This document shows, in pieces, positions 8,822 through 16,291 of a stretch of 64,000 nucleotides of DNA. Numbering within the stretch: the first letter of the stretch is position 1; each line of letters begins with the position of its first letter. Under the pieces are notes generated by a model, which saw only the letters and a list, made by a program, of their open reading frames with translations, was not told the origin of the DNA and searched no databases. Source of the DNA: an uncultured Muribaculaceae bacterium (lineage in GTDB: Bacteria; Bacteroidota; Bacteroidia; Bacteroidales; Muribaculaceae); assembly GCA_910579185.1 (NCBI GenBank), contig CAJTTG010000002.1, positions 186,001-250,000 of the forward strand, given 5' to 3'. Both the position numbers and the translations under genes were made by a program.

Positions 8822-9445
8822 TTATTTTGCCACCTTGTTGTAGCGGCTGTTCAGTCCTTTGACCACTTCTTCTGTAACATCCAGTGCCGGGTTGAAGTAC
8901 AGTCCTGCGCTTTTGAGCAGCACGGCATCGTAGCCGTTCTTCTCGCTGAAGATCTTTATGTAGGACTGGATGGAATCCTGAAGCTGATTCTGGAGCTGCG
9001 AGATTTCAAGCTCGGTTGTGCGCTGAAGGTTTCCAAGATATGTCTGTGCATCCTGCTGTTTCTTCTGTGCGCGTGCTATATCGGCGTTATATTCGCTTTC
9101 AGATGTGTAGCTGTTGGATTTCATCTTGTTTTCAATCTGTGATCCGAGCTGCTGGAGCTCGTTCTCGCGTGATTGCTGCGCTGATATGAGCTTAGACTGG
9201 GAGCGCTGGATAGATTCCTTGAAGTCCTTTGCAAGATTGTATTCCTCCATCAGTTTTTCATCGTCCACGTAACGGATCACGGGGTTGGCAGGAGCTACGG
9301 TGTCGGATTTTTCTTTGGCTGCAACTTTCTTTTCGCCATCTGCGGACTTATTGTCCGTTGAGTCCGATCCGCTGCAGGAGGGCATCACTGCCATTGCGGC
9401 TGCTACGATTGCAAACTGAGCTACGAAATAGCTGATTTTTTTCAT
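8822..9445 (-). CDS. OmpH/Skp-like periplasmic chaperone lipoprotein
   Basis: A 207-residue protein with signal peptide MKKISYFVAQFAIVAAAMA and lipobox MPSC, so it is probably lipid-anchored. After a charged linker (residues 25-55) it has VIRYVDDEKLMEEYNLAKDF, the conserved lead of OmpH/Skp proteins, followed by about 100 residues of heptad-rich helix (QSRENELQQLGSQIENKM through ELEISQLQNQLQDSI), which are the Skp tentacles. The C-terminal strand-helix region (YDAVLLKSAGLYFNPALDVTEEVVKGLN) is typical of the family. Family members hold unfolded outer-membrane proteins; a membrane-anchored version is common in Bacteroidota. Confidence 0.85.
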   Translation of the reverse strand: MKKISYFVAQFAIVAAAMAVMPSCSGSDSTDNKSADGEKKVAAKEKSDTVAPANPVIRYVDDEKLMEEYNLAKDFKESIQRSQSKLISAQQSRENELQQLGSQIENKMKSNSYTSESEYNADIARAQKKQQDAQTYLGNLQRTTELEISQLQNQLQDSIQSYIKIFSEKNGYDAVLLKSAGLYFNPALDVTEEVVKGLNSRYNKVAK

Positions 9446-9495
9446 TTCTATATGTTTATGTTATATATTTCTTTTTCTCGAATCCTCCACCGGAC

Positions 9496-9660
9496 TCATT
9501 TGTCATCGGCGGCACATCCGATCCCTTTTTTTCGGAGGGCAGGGGAGTCGCCGGTGTGACCCGACGGGAATTTGCCACCCTTGACAAAAAGAACCTTCAC
9601 GCCGAGCAGGACTATTGCCACGGCCACAATAACGAATGTCAGAAGCAGGATTCTTACCAT
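9496..9660 (-). CDS. Conserved 54-residue single-pass membrane protein
   Basis: A short frame starting at ATG 9660 and ending TGA at 9496. The product starts MVRILLLTFVIVAVAIVLLG, one membrane helix, then a small basic tail containing GGKFPSGHTG, ALRKKGIGC and ending AADDK. I recognise this pattern, helix plus K-F-P-x-x-H and a L-R-K-K-G-I-x-C motif, from small uncharacterised Bacteroidales membrane proteins; this is recall, not a search. A TATATTTG element on the minus strand at 9680-9687 lies 20 bases upstream and supports transcription. The gene lies 50 bases upstream of the OmpH-like gene on the same strand and may be cotranscribed with it. Function unknown. Confidence 0.7.
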   Translation of the reverse strand: MVRILLLTFVIVAVAIVLLGVKVLFVKGGKFPSGHTGDSPALRKKGIGCAADDK

Positions 9661-9679
9661 AAAAAGTGCTTTCGCTTTG

Positions 9680-9687
9680 CAAATATA
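9680..9687 (-). promoter_or_regulatory. -7 promoter element for the 54-residue membrane protein
   Basis: On the minus strand the sequence is TATATTTG, a TAnnTTTG match, 20 bases before the ATG at 9660. Confidence 0.6.
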
Positions 9688-9835
9688 TGAAACGAATCAT
9701 AAATTTTGTGCGAAACTCAAATTTATTTTGTAACTTGTGGTGCTCTTAGCGGAGAATTTAACATATTTTTTCTTTGAGACTATCCCTTGTGGGTTGTTAT
9801 ACATAGAAATCTAAACTTTTTAAAAGCATAATTTA

Positions 9836-11296
9836 ATGAAAGTATCAGAACTCAAGCCAACTCAAGTTTTCTCAATTTTTGAGGAGATCACCAAGATCCC
9901 CCGTCCATCCAAAAAGGAAGATAAAATCCGTGCCTACCTTCTCGATTTTGCGGAAAAACACGGTTTGAAGGCAAAGACAGATAAGATCGGAAATGTGCTT
10001 ATCTCTAAGCCGGCAACGCCCGGACACGAAAACGCACCTACCGTGATCCTGCAAGGTCACATGGACATGGTGTGTGAGGCCAACGACAAGACTTTTGATT
10101 TTAACAACACTCCTATCACGGCTGTGGTAGATGGCGATTGGGTGCGTGCCGAAGGAACCACTCTCGGTGCCGACAATGGTATCGGTGTGGCAGCTTCACT
10201 GGCCATACTGACAGACCCAGATCTGGTTCATGGTCCTATCGACGCTTTGTTCACAATGGATGAGGAAACCGGCATGACCGGAGCATTCAACATCGGCGAG
10301 GATATGCTCAATGGCGATATGCTTCTTAATCTTGACTCCGAGGACGATGCTGAGATTTTCGTGGGTTGCGCCGGTGGTGTCGACACTGTATGCACATTCC
10401 ACTACAAACGTTCGTTCGCTCCCAAGGATTTTCAATATTTCAAGGTAGCCATTGAAAAAGGTCAGGGTGGTCACTCCGGTGGCGATATCCATCTCGGACG
10501 TGCCAATGCCAATAAGTTGCTGGCCCGTTTCCTTTTCGACCTTTCAAAGAAATATGAGATAGCCCTGTCGGAAATTGACGGCGGTAATCTGCGCAATGCA
10601 ATTCCCCGTGCTGCGCATGCCGTGTTCGGTGTACACACAAACCACAAGGAGGCCGTACGCGTGGCTCTCAACGAATATGCCGCTACCATAGAGGCTGAAT
10701 ACAAAGATCTCGAACCGACCCTTGAGATCAAGATGGAGAGCGTGGAGGTGCCCGACTTCAGCATTGACGACACAACGGCCCACAACATTGTGCGTGCGGT
10801 TTACTCCGCGCCCCACGGCGTTGTTTCCATGAGCCGCGACATCGAAGGTCTGGTTGAGACTTCTACCAATCTTGCATCGGTCAAGATGGGTCAGGACAAC
10901 ACTGTTGTTGTCACCACAAGCCAGCGTTCGTCTGTCGACTCCCGTAAATGGGATATCGCAAATCAGGTTGAGGCTCACTTCCTTCTTGCCGGTGCTGAGG
11001 TTCAGCATGGCGAGGGTTATCCCGGATGGCAGCCCAACATGGAATCGCCGATCATGCAGATTGCCCGCGACGCTTACAAGGAACTGTATGATGTGACTCC
11101 GAAGATCATGGCTATCCACGCAGGTCTGGAATGTGGTCTCTTCCTTGAGAAATACCCCCATCTCGACATGGTTTCGTTCGGCCCGACATTGCGCGATGTG
11201 CATTCCCCGTCGGAAAGAATGTATATTCCGGCAGTGGAGCGTTTCTACGAACAGCTCAAACTGACTCTCCGCAAAGTGGCGGATCTTAAAAAATAA
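9836..11296 (+). CDS. pepD: Aminoacyl-histidine dipeptidase (Xaa-His dipeptidase, M20C)
   Basis: A 486-residue cytoplasmic zinc peptidase, full length for PepD. Metal and active-site motifs of the M20 fold are in order: LQGHMDMVCEAND (zinc His and catalytic Asp), GTTLGADNGIGVA (bridging Asp), FTMDEETGMTGA (catalytic Glu and zinc Glu), LNLDSED, then GGHSGGDIH in the lid domain and HAGLECGLF near the C-terminus (last zinc ligand). It cleaves Xaa-His and other dipeptides for amino acid supply. There is a clear terminator downstream; I find no clean TAnnTTTG in the 170-base upstream gap. Confidence 0.93.
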   Translation: MKVSELKPTQVFSIFEEITKIPRPSKKEDKIRAYLLDFAEKHGLKAKTDKIGNVLISKPATPGHENAPTVILQGHMDMVCEANDKTFDFNNTPITAVVDGDWVRAEGTTLGADNGIGVAASLAILTDPDLVHGPIDALFTMDEETGMTGAFNIGEDMLNGDMLLNLDSEDDAEIFVGCAGGVDTVCTFHYKRSFAPKDFQYFKVAIEKGQGGHSGGDIHLGRANANKLLARFLFDLSKKYEIALSEIDGGNLRNAIPRAAHAVFGVHTNHKEAVRVALNEYAATIEAEYKDLEPTLEIKMESVEVPDFSIDDTTAHNIVRAVYSAPHGVVSMSRDIEGLVETSTNLASVKMGQDNTVVVTTSQRSSVDSRKWDIANQVEAHFLLAGAEVQHGEGYPGWQPNMESPIMQIARDAYKELYDVTPKIMAIHAGLECGLFLEKYPHLDMVSFGPTLRDVHSPSERMYIPAVERFYEQLKLTLRKVADLKK

Positions 11297-11312
11297 GCAA
11301 TCTATCTGACTC

Positions 11313-11355
11313 AAAGAGCTGTCGGAGTTTCCGGCAGCTCTTTGAATCTTTTTTA
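11313..11355 (+). terminator. Rho-independent terminator of pepD
   Basis: AAAGAGCTGTCGG (11313-11325) pairs with CCGGCAGCTCTTT (11331-11343) with one wobble, followed by GAATCTTTTTT. Confidence 0.85.
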
Positions 11356-11369
11356 TCAACTATTGTTTC

Positions 11370-12125
11370 ATGAAAAACTCATTGATGATATTGATTGCCC
11401 TGGCAATGACCGGTGCTATTTCATGCCGGGCTTCCGCTCAGCACGTAAAGGAAGAGCATGTGACGGCTACGGCGACTGATTCTGTGTCCGCTGTGGGGAC
11501 TCCGACTGAGATCCTGCGGTTGACCGAAGAGGACTATCAGGCTGTGGCCGAAGAACTCGGTGTGGAGACAGCGGCTATAAAGGCTGTTGTCGATATAGAA
11601 GCCGGAAAACAGCATCAGGGATTCTTCGCTCCCGGGAAACCGCTGGTCAATTTTGACCTGTCCATGTTCCGCCAGCATGCGCGCCGTAACGGAATCAATC
11701 TGTCGCGGTTCAGTAAGTCCCACGCCGTGGTGTTCTCGTCGCCTAATGCACGTCGCTATGGCTCTACTCAGGCCGCGCAGCAGGAACGCTTGCGGCAGGC
11801 GAGGTCGATAGACAATAAGACGGCCATACAGGGGACATTCTGGGGCATGTTCCAGATTGGTGGGTTCAACTGGAAGCTATGCGGCTGTGAGTCGATAGAT
11901 GAATTTGTGGAGCGTATGAGCAGATCGGAGCGGGAGCAGCTCGAACTGTTTGCCAGCTTTATCCGTAATTCGGGTATGCTTCCGGCATTAAAAGAAAAAA
12001 ACTGGGCCGCGTTCGCCCGTCGGTATAATGGCGCTTCTTACGCATCGCGTGGCTATCACACACGGATGGCGGCTGCTTATGCACGCCATAAGAAGCTGGA
12101 GAATGCTACCTCCAACCCTGAATGA
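11370..12125 (+). CDS. Secreted N-acetylmuramidase (DUF3380 family)
   Basis: A 251-residue protein with a signal sequence MKNSLMILIALAMTGAISC, possibly a lipobox. Residues about 50-245 match the N-acetylmuramidase family first described in phage endolysins: ELGVETAAIKAVVDIEAG carries the presumed catalytic Glu, followed by LVNFDLSMFRQHAR, WGMFQIGGFNWKLCG, ELFASFIRNSGML and WAAFARRYNGASYASRGYHTRMAAAYAR. The reaction is cleavage of the MurNAc-GlcNAc bond in peptidoglycan. The last 30 codons (from 12037) occur again as an isolated copy at 16197-16285 beyond the neighbouring two-gene insert, so this gene's 3' end was the recombination or insertion point. Confidence 0.88.
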   Translation: MKNSLMILIALAMTGAISCRASAQHVKEEHVTATATDSVSAVGTPTEILRLTEEDYQAVAEELGVETAAIKAVVDIEAGKQHQGFFAPGKPLVNFDLSMFRQHARRNGINLSRFSKSHAVVFSSPNARRYGSTQAAQQERLRQARSIDNKTAIQGTFWGMFQIGGFNWKLCGCESIDEFVERMSRSEREQLELFASFIRNSGMLPALKEKNWAAFARRYNGASYASRGYHTRMAAAYARHKKLENATSNPE

Positions 12126-12127
12126 AA
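12037..12127 (+). repeat. Left copy of 91-bp direct repeat (muramidase 3' end)
   Basis: This stretch matches 16197-16287 at 86 of 91 positions (differences at 12046, 12050, 12077, 12107 and 12110). It spans the last 29 codons and stop of the muramidase gene. The two copies bracket the regulator and barrel genes; their offset is 4160 bases. Confidence 0.93.
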
Positions 12128-12198
12128 AAAAGTGGTGTCTTCCAACCAAAAATCAGCCGAGCCACTAAGCCTAACCGTTAAAAGCTGATAAATATTAG

Positions 12199-12206
12199 TA
12201 ACTTTG
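12199..12206 (+). promoter_or_regulatory. -7 promoter element very close to the regulator start
   Basis: TAACTTTG fits TAnnTTTG and ends only 9 bases before the ATG at 12216, so the transcript should have almost no leader. No good -33 TTG is seen; TT at 12178-12179 sits at the right distance. Confidence 0.55.
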
Positions 12207-12215
12207 CAGTTCAAT

Positions 12216-13859
12216 ATGAAGAATTCTGTTTGGATACTGGTATTAGTCGCTATCGGCATGATCTCTTGCTCCAGATCGGCGCAACAGCGTCAGCTTATCT
12301 CGGAGGCTGAGAGAATAGTTTATTCATATCCTGATAGTGCTCTCTATATCTTAGAGGATATTGACCCTAAAGATTTGAAAGAGGATTCCCTTATGGGTTT
12401 GTATGCCATTGTTGTCGGCACTGCACATAAGGTGGGCGAAAACTCAATGGTTGCGGATTCATTGACGCGATTTGCGTTTGAATATTATAGAGACAAGGAT
12501 TTCAAGAGATTTCTGCAAGCCGGAGACTTATATGCTCTGCACAAATTTTGGCTTGGAGATGGCAACGGATCCCTGAGTTTACTTGACTCCTTAATTGTGC
12601 TTCCGAATGTTCCAAAAGACTCAAAGATAACATTGCTGCGCACGAGAGTGTTAGTAGGTGGAGTCGAATTTGATTGCAAGCGTAATATTTCGTTCATAAG
12701 GGTGTTACAATCATTAGACACGGTCTCAACCCGTCAAACGGAATATTTATATCAACTTTGTGAGAATTATCAGTATGCAGGAAAAAACGATTCAGCGCTA
12801 ATATTAATAGATGAATTAATAGATTGTGCTCAACGAAACCATCTTGAAAATGACCAATTCAAATATACTTATGAAAAAGTAGGCATATTGGAAGAACTTG
12901 GAAGATATGAGGAAAGCAATCGTTTGGTTGATTATATATTAGAACACGCTCCGCATAATTCTGCAATTCCATATTTAAGATTTTGGAAATCTCTGAATTA
13001 TTTCAATTTAGGGAACTTTACTAAATCGCAGCAACATCTGGCATATGCCGATAGCTGTGCGGCGTCTCGTGATGATGTTGATAATAATTATTACGAGAGT
13101 TTTGCAGCTCCTTTACGCGAATTTTTGAAGTATCGAAAAGATGGCACTATCGGAATAAGCCAACTTGCTATTTTTAATAATAGTCTGCGAAATCAATACC
13201 AACGAATGGAATTTACGCGATTGGAATCTGACAAGAACATACTGAAATCAGAAAATCGCGCATTGACCTTCAAGTCACAAAGCGAGCGTAAGACTTATAT
13301 CATAGTGATTGTTGCTTTGGTCGCCTTTATCTTTGTATTGTGTGGAGTTTGGCTCCTGCAAAAACGCAAGCGCAAGACAGTCGAGGCTGAGGAACGAGCA
13401 GAGACTCTACAACGAATGGTGGATGAATTAAAGAAACCATCCGCACTCACCGACAATCAGGAGTCATTGCGCCGGGCGATGCTTCAGCAGTTGAACATTA
13501 TTAAAATGGTTGCAGAGACCCCGACTGAGCAGAACCGTGAGATGCTCCGTAAAATATCATCAGTAGATAATGACTCGGATGGCTCATTGATAAATTGGAC
13601 TAATGTGTATGAGATTGTCAACAATCTTCATTCTGGATTCTACACGAAACTTCATAGTCGCTACGGCGATATTATTTCCGAAAAAGAAGAGCAAGCCATT
13701 GTGCTATTGACAGCAGATTTCTCGGCGAAAGAAATAAGCGTCATCACATCTCAGTCGGCAGCCTCCGTCTATGTGAGAAAATCTTCGGTGAAAAAGAAGC
13801 TCGGAGTGCCCGAGAAGGAGGATGTCATAGCTTTCCTTAGGCAGGAGTTCTCCCGTTAA
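12216..13859 (+). CDS. TPR / membrane / LuxR-like HTH regulator
   Basis: A 547-residue protein starting MKNSVWILVLVAIGMISC, a lipoprotein-like signal; a TTG four codons upstream overlaps the promoter and is rejected. Residues about 25-330 are helical TPR-type repeats (for example YPDSALYILEDI, RYEESNRLVDYILEHAP, KSLNYFNLGNFTKSQQHLAYAD). A membrane helix follows (IIVIVALVAFIFVLCGVWLL), then a charged coiled coil and a C-terminal helix-turn-helix: SAKEISVITSQSAASVYVRKSSVKKKLG. The layout puts TPRs in the periplasm and the DNA-binding end in the cytoplasm. The region is visibly more A/T-rich than its neighbours. It probably regulates the barrel gene downstream. Ligand unknown. Confidence 0.8.
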   Translation: MKNSVWILVLVAIGMISCSRSAQQRQLISEAERIVYSYPDSALYILEDIDPKDLKEDSLMGLYAIVVGTAHKVGENSMVADSLTRFAFEYYRDKDFKRFLQAGDLYALHKFWLGDGNGSLSLLDSLIVLPNVPKDSKITLLRTRVLVGGVEFDCKRNISFIRVLQSLDTVSTRQTEYLYQLCENYQYAGKNDSALILIDELIDCAQRNHLENDQFKYTYEKVGILEELGRYEESNRLVDYILEHAPHNSAIPYLRFWKSLNYFNLGNFTKSQQHLAYADSCAASRDDVDNNYYESFAAPLREFLKYRKDGTIGISQLAIFNNSLRNQYQRMEFTRLESDKNILKSENRALTFKSQSERKTYIIVIVALVAFIFVLCGVWLLQKRKRKTVEAEERAETLQRMVDELKKPSALTDNQESLRRAMLQQLNIIKMVAETPTEQNREMLRKISSVDNDSDGSLINWTNVYEIVNNLHSGFYTKLHSRYGDIISEKEEQAIVLLTADFSAKEISVITSQSAASVYVRKSSVKKKLGVPEKEDVIAFLRQEFSR

Positions 13860-13979
13860 GATTGTTTTAGACGGGATAATGCTGTTTTTAGATTTTTAGT
13901 AATAGCCCTATCTGATAATCAGTGCGTTATATTGTCGTTCTTTAGATTTTTACATTTGGCGTTAAGATTGGCTTAGGTA

Positions 13980-13987
13980 TAATTTTG
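13980..13987 (+). promoter_or_regulatory. -7 promoter element of the barrel gene
   Basis: TAATTTTG fits TAnnTTTG; a TTTG at 13955-13958 is a plausible -33 element (21-base gap). The ATG follows at 14006, or alternatively 14018. Confidence 0.6.
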
Positions 13988-14005
13988 CGGTATCGAAATC
14001 AAAAA

Positions 14006-16111
14006 ATGTACCGCAATATGAATGTAAAAATCTTTACCCAAATCGCTCTGATGGTCTTGGCAATTATAGTAGCTCCGGCCATCGCAAACGCGCAGGAAAT
14101 GGTAGATACCATCGCTGCTCAAGAACTCGATGAGATCGTTGTTCAAGCCCCCAAGGTTATCCGGAAGGCAGACATGGACGTATATTATCCCTCACAAAGC
14201 GCAGTCGAAAATTCCCGTAACGGAATGCAGTTGCTTACCAACTTGATGATTCCATCCCTCACAGTGACTGATGCACTCGGTTCCATCCAAGCTGTCGGAC
14301 AAACTGTGCAGGTTCGCATCAACGGACGTGTGGCTACGGTTGATCAGGTTAAGGCTCTGCTTCCCGAAACAGTCAAAAGAGTGGAGTGGATGGATAATCC
14401 CGGCTTACGTTATAATGGCGCAAGCTATGTGCTTAATTTCATCGTTACCAATCCTGCACTTGGCGGATCTATCCATGCAGAAGGGCGACAGGCTCTGAAT
14501 ATAGTATGGGGCGACTACTTTGCTGATGCCAAGTTTAATAATGGTAGCTCCCAGTTTGAAGTCGGTTCTCAATTCAAACTTACAAATAAGGTGAAATCTT
14601 ACCGCGACTATACGGAAACTTTCACATACTCTGATGGCAGTTCTCTGACACGCACTGAGACCCCACTTGGAGGAAATATCGACAATACTTTCGGTAAACT
14701 GTGGGGAGCATACAGCTACATAAAACCGGATACCACTATATTCCATGTTCAGGCAAGTGCAGAACCTACATTTTCAAATGACTGGAGAGCAAATGGTCTT
14801 CTATCCCTTAGTGATGGAAGTGATGACATTCTTCTTACTGATTCGCATGGAGACAATGGCCTCACTTCAAAGTTTTCAGCATATCTTGAACAACATTTTG
14901 ATAAACGCCAGACTCTTGTAGTCGATTTCAACGCCTCATTCTACAACGGTAAGTCCTATTCTGATTATGTAGAGCAAGTATCAGATGTGGATAGCTACCT
15001 TACCGACATCCACACAATGATAAAGGACTGCAACCAAGCATACGCGGTTGAGGCCGATTATATCAAGAATTGGAGTAGTTCCCGTTTCATAGCCGGAGCA
15101 TCATATACCGCAAACCGCAACCGTTCTCAATATGAGAATCTGGGAGGCGAGATTTTTCATCAGCGACAGGACAAGGTTTATTTCTTTGCCGAATACTTCC
15201 AACGGATCAACAAAGTAAGCCTCACCGCCGGACTTGGCGCTCAATATACCGACTTCATGTTCAAGGAAACGAATCAAGGAAATCATTCTTGGAATCTGCG
15301 GCCACAAGCCACAATTGCCTATTCACTTAACCAAAATCACAGATTCAGACTGAGTTTCCAATCATGGCAGTCAGCGCCCTCTCTTACAGAAACAAATGTT
15401 GCACCTCAGCAAATCGACGGTTTCCAATGGCGAATAGGTAATCCCGAATTGAAAACGTCCACGTCGTATATGCTGACGCTTCACTATAATTTCAGTCTGC
15501 CAAAAGTTGAAGGTACTTTCGGTGTACGCGCATTCACAAGCCCTGATGCCATTACTCCATATCTTTATTGGAGTGAAAACAAACTCATTACAACATACGA
15601 AAACAGCAAGGGCTTACAGAATCTCACATTCTTCCTTTCTCCGCAGGTTGAAATTGTACCTGATTGGATGATGGCAAGTGCTCATATTCAGTATCGGGTT
15701 GAACGTATGCGTGGGTCTGATTACAAGTTATATAACCATAATTGGAGTGGTAATGTCAGCATAATGTTTACCCATTGGGGATTTGAACTTGTCGGTCAGT
15801 ATGTACGTGCCCAACACGACCTATGGGGAGAGAAAATAAGTTGGGGAGAGAATCTTTCGATTATCCAACTCGCCTATAACTGGAAGAATTGGCAATTTGG
15901 CGCAGGCGTAATAATGCCATTTGGCAAATACGACCAGGGTTCAAAGATGCTCAGCAAATGGAACACCAATGAACAGCACCAGCGACTTGATATGCGAATG
16001 CCCTACATCAGCGTAAGCTACAATATCCAATGGGGACGTCAAAAGCGTGGAGCAGAGAAGATTATCAATGTTGATGCAAACACTGAAAAATCAACGGCCG
16101 GAGGAAGATAA
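14006..16111 (+). CDS. Outer-membrane beta-barrel protein (TonB-receptor-like, OMP_b-brl family)
   Basis: About 701 residues. The start is ATG 14006 or 14018; the earlier TTG overlaps the promoter. Signal peptide: MNVKIFTQIALMVLAIIV ending near ANAQ. Residues about 40-150 look like a plug domain (ELDEIVVQAPKVIRKADMDV, then VQVRINGRVATVDQVKALLP and VKRVEWMDNPGLRYNGAS). The remainder alternates polar and aromatic residues as in a large barrel and has repeated YxxNW-type strands. There is no N-terminal carboxypeptidase-like domain and no clear TonB box. Proteins of this type sit in the outer membrane with unknown cargo. It follows the TPR/HTH regulator by 146 bases and ends with a strong hairpin. 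Confidence 0.82.
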   Translation: MYRNMNVKIFTQIALMVLAIIVAPAIANAQEMVDTIAAQELDEIVVQAPKVIRKADMDVYYPSQSAVENSRNGMQLLTNLMIPSLTVTDALGSIQAVGQTVQVRINGRVATVDQVKALLPETVKRVEWMDNPGLRYNGASYVLNFIVTNPALGGSIHAEGRQALNIVWGDYFADAKFNNGSSQFEVGSQFKLTNKVKSYRDYTETFTYSDGSSLTRTETPLGGNIDNTFGKLWGAYSYIKPDTTIFHVQASAEPTFSNDWRANGLLSLSDGSDDILLTDSHGDNGLTSKFSAYLEQHFDKRQTLVVDFNASFYNGKSYSDYVEQVSDVDSYLTDIHTMIKDCNQAYAVEADYIKNWSSSRFIAGASYTANRNRSQYENLGGEIFHQRQDKVYFFAEYFQRINKVSLTAGLGAQYTDFMFKETNQGNHSWNLRPQATIAYSLNQNHRFRLSFQSWQSAPSLTETNVAPQQIDGFQWRIGNPELKTSTSYMLTLHYNFSLPKVEGTFGVRAFTSPDAITPYLYWSENKLITTYENSKGLQNLTFFLSPQVEIVPDWMMASAHIQYRVERMRGSDYKLYNHNWSGNVSIMFTHWGFELVGQYVRAQHDLWGEKISWGENLSIIQLAYNWKNWQFGAGVIMPFGKYDQGSKMLSKWNTNEQHQRLDMRMPYISVSYNIQWGRQKRGAEKIINVDANTEKSTAGGR

Positions 16112-16129
16112 AACAATTCTCACACTAAA

Positions 16130-16175
16130 AGAGCTCGCTTCCAATATCTTGTTGGAAGCGAGCTCTATCAAATTA
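16130..16175 (+). terminator. Strong hairpin terminator after the barrel gene
   Basis: AGAGCTCGCTTCCAA (16130-16144) pairs perfectly with TTGGAAGCGAGCTCT (16152-16166), a 15-base stem with a 7-base loop. The downstream sequence is A/T-rich but without a long T-run. Confidence 0.7.
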
Positions 16176-16196
16176 TTAGTTATTCTTGTTGCGTAG

Positions 16197-16285
16197 CTTA
16201 CGCATTGCGCGGCTATCACACACGGATGGCGGCTGCCTATGCACGCCATAAGAAGCTGGAGAATGCCACATCCAACCCTGAATGA
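16197..16285 (+). pseudogene. Orphan 3' fragment of an N-acetylmuramidase gene
   Basis: This copy carries the last 29 codons and TGA of the muramidase (YHTRMAAAYARHKKLENATS) but no upstream part, so it is not a gene. Compared with the intact copy it has five differences. Four are synonymous third-position changes (Arg, Ala, Ala, Thr codons) and one is Ser to Leu. That pattern fits divergence while still a coding sequence, that is, a relic of a second allele or paralogue rather than a recently duplicated piece. It ends 7 bases before the stop of the convergent envC-like gene. Confidence 0.88.
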
Positions 16286-16287
16286 AA
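16197..16287 (+). repeat. Right copy of 91-bp direct repeat
   Basis: This is the partner of 12037-12127. Similarity starts abruptly at CTTACGCA and ends at AATGAAA, after which the flanks differ. Confidence 0.93.
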
Positions 16288-16291
16288 TCAC

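Noticed and set aside
10544..11359. 271-codon frame on the minus strand
   Set aside because: It is antisense to pepD and passes through its terminator.
12037..16287. Insertion sequence or integrative element with its own recombinase
   Set aside because: The two complete genes inside have no transposase, integrase or relaxase motifs, and I see no terminal inverted repeats.
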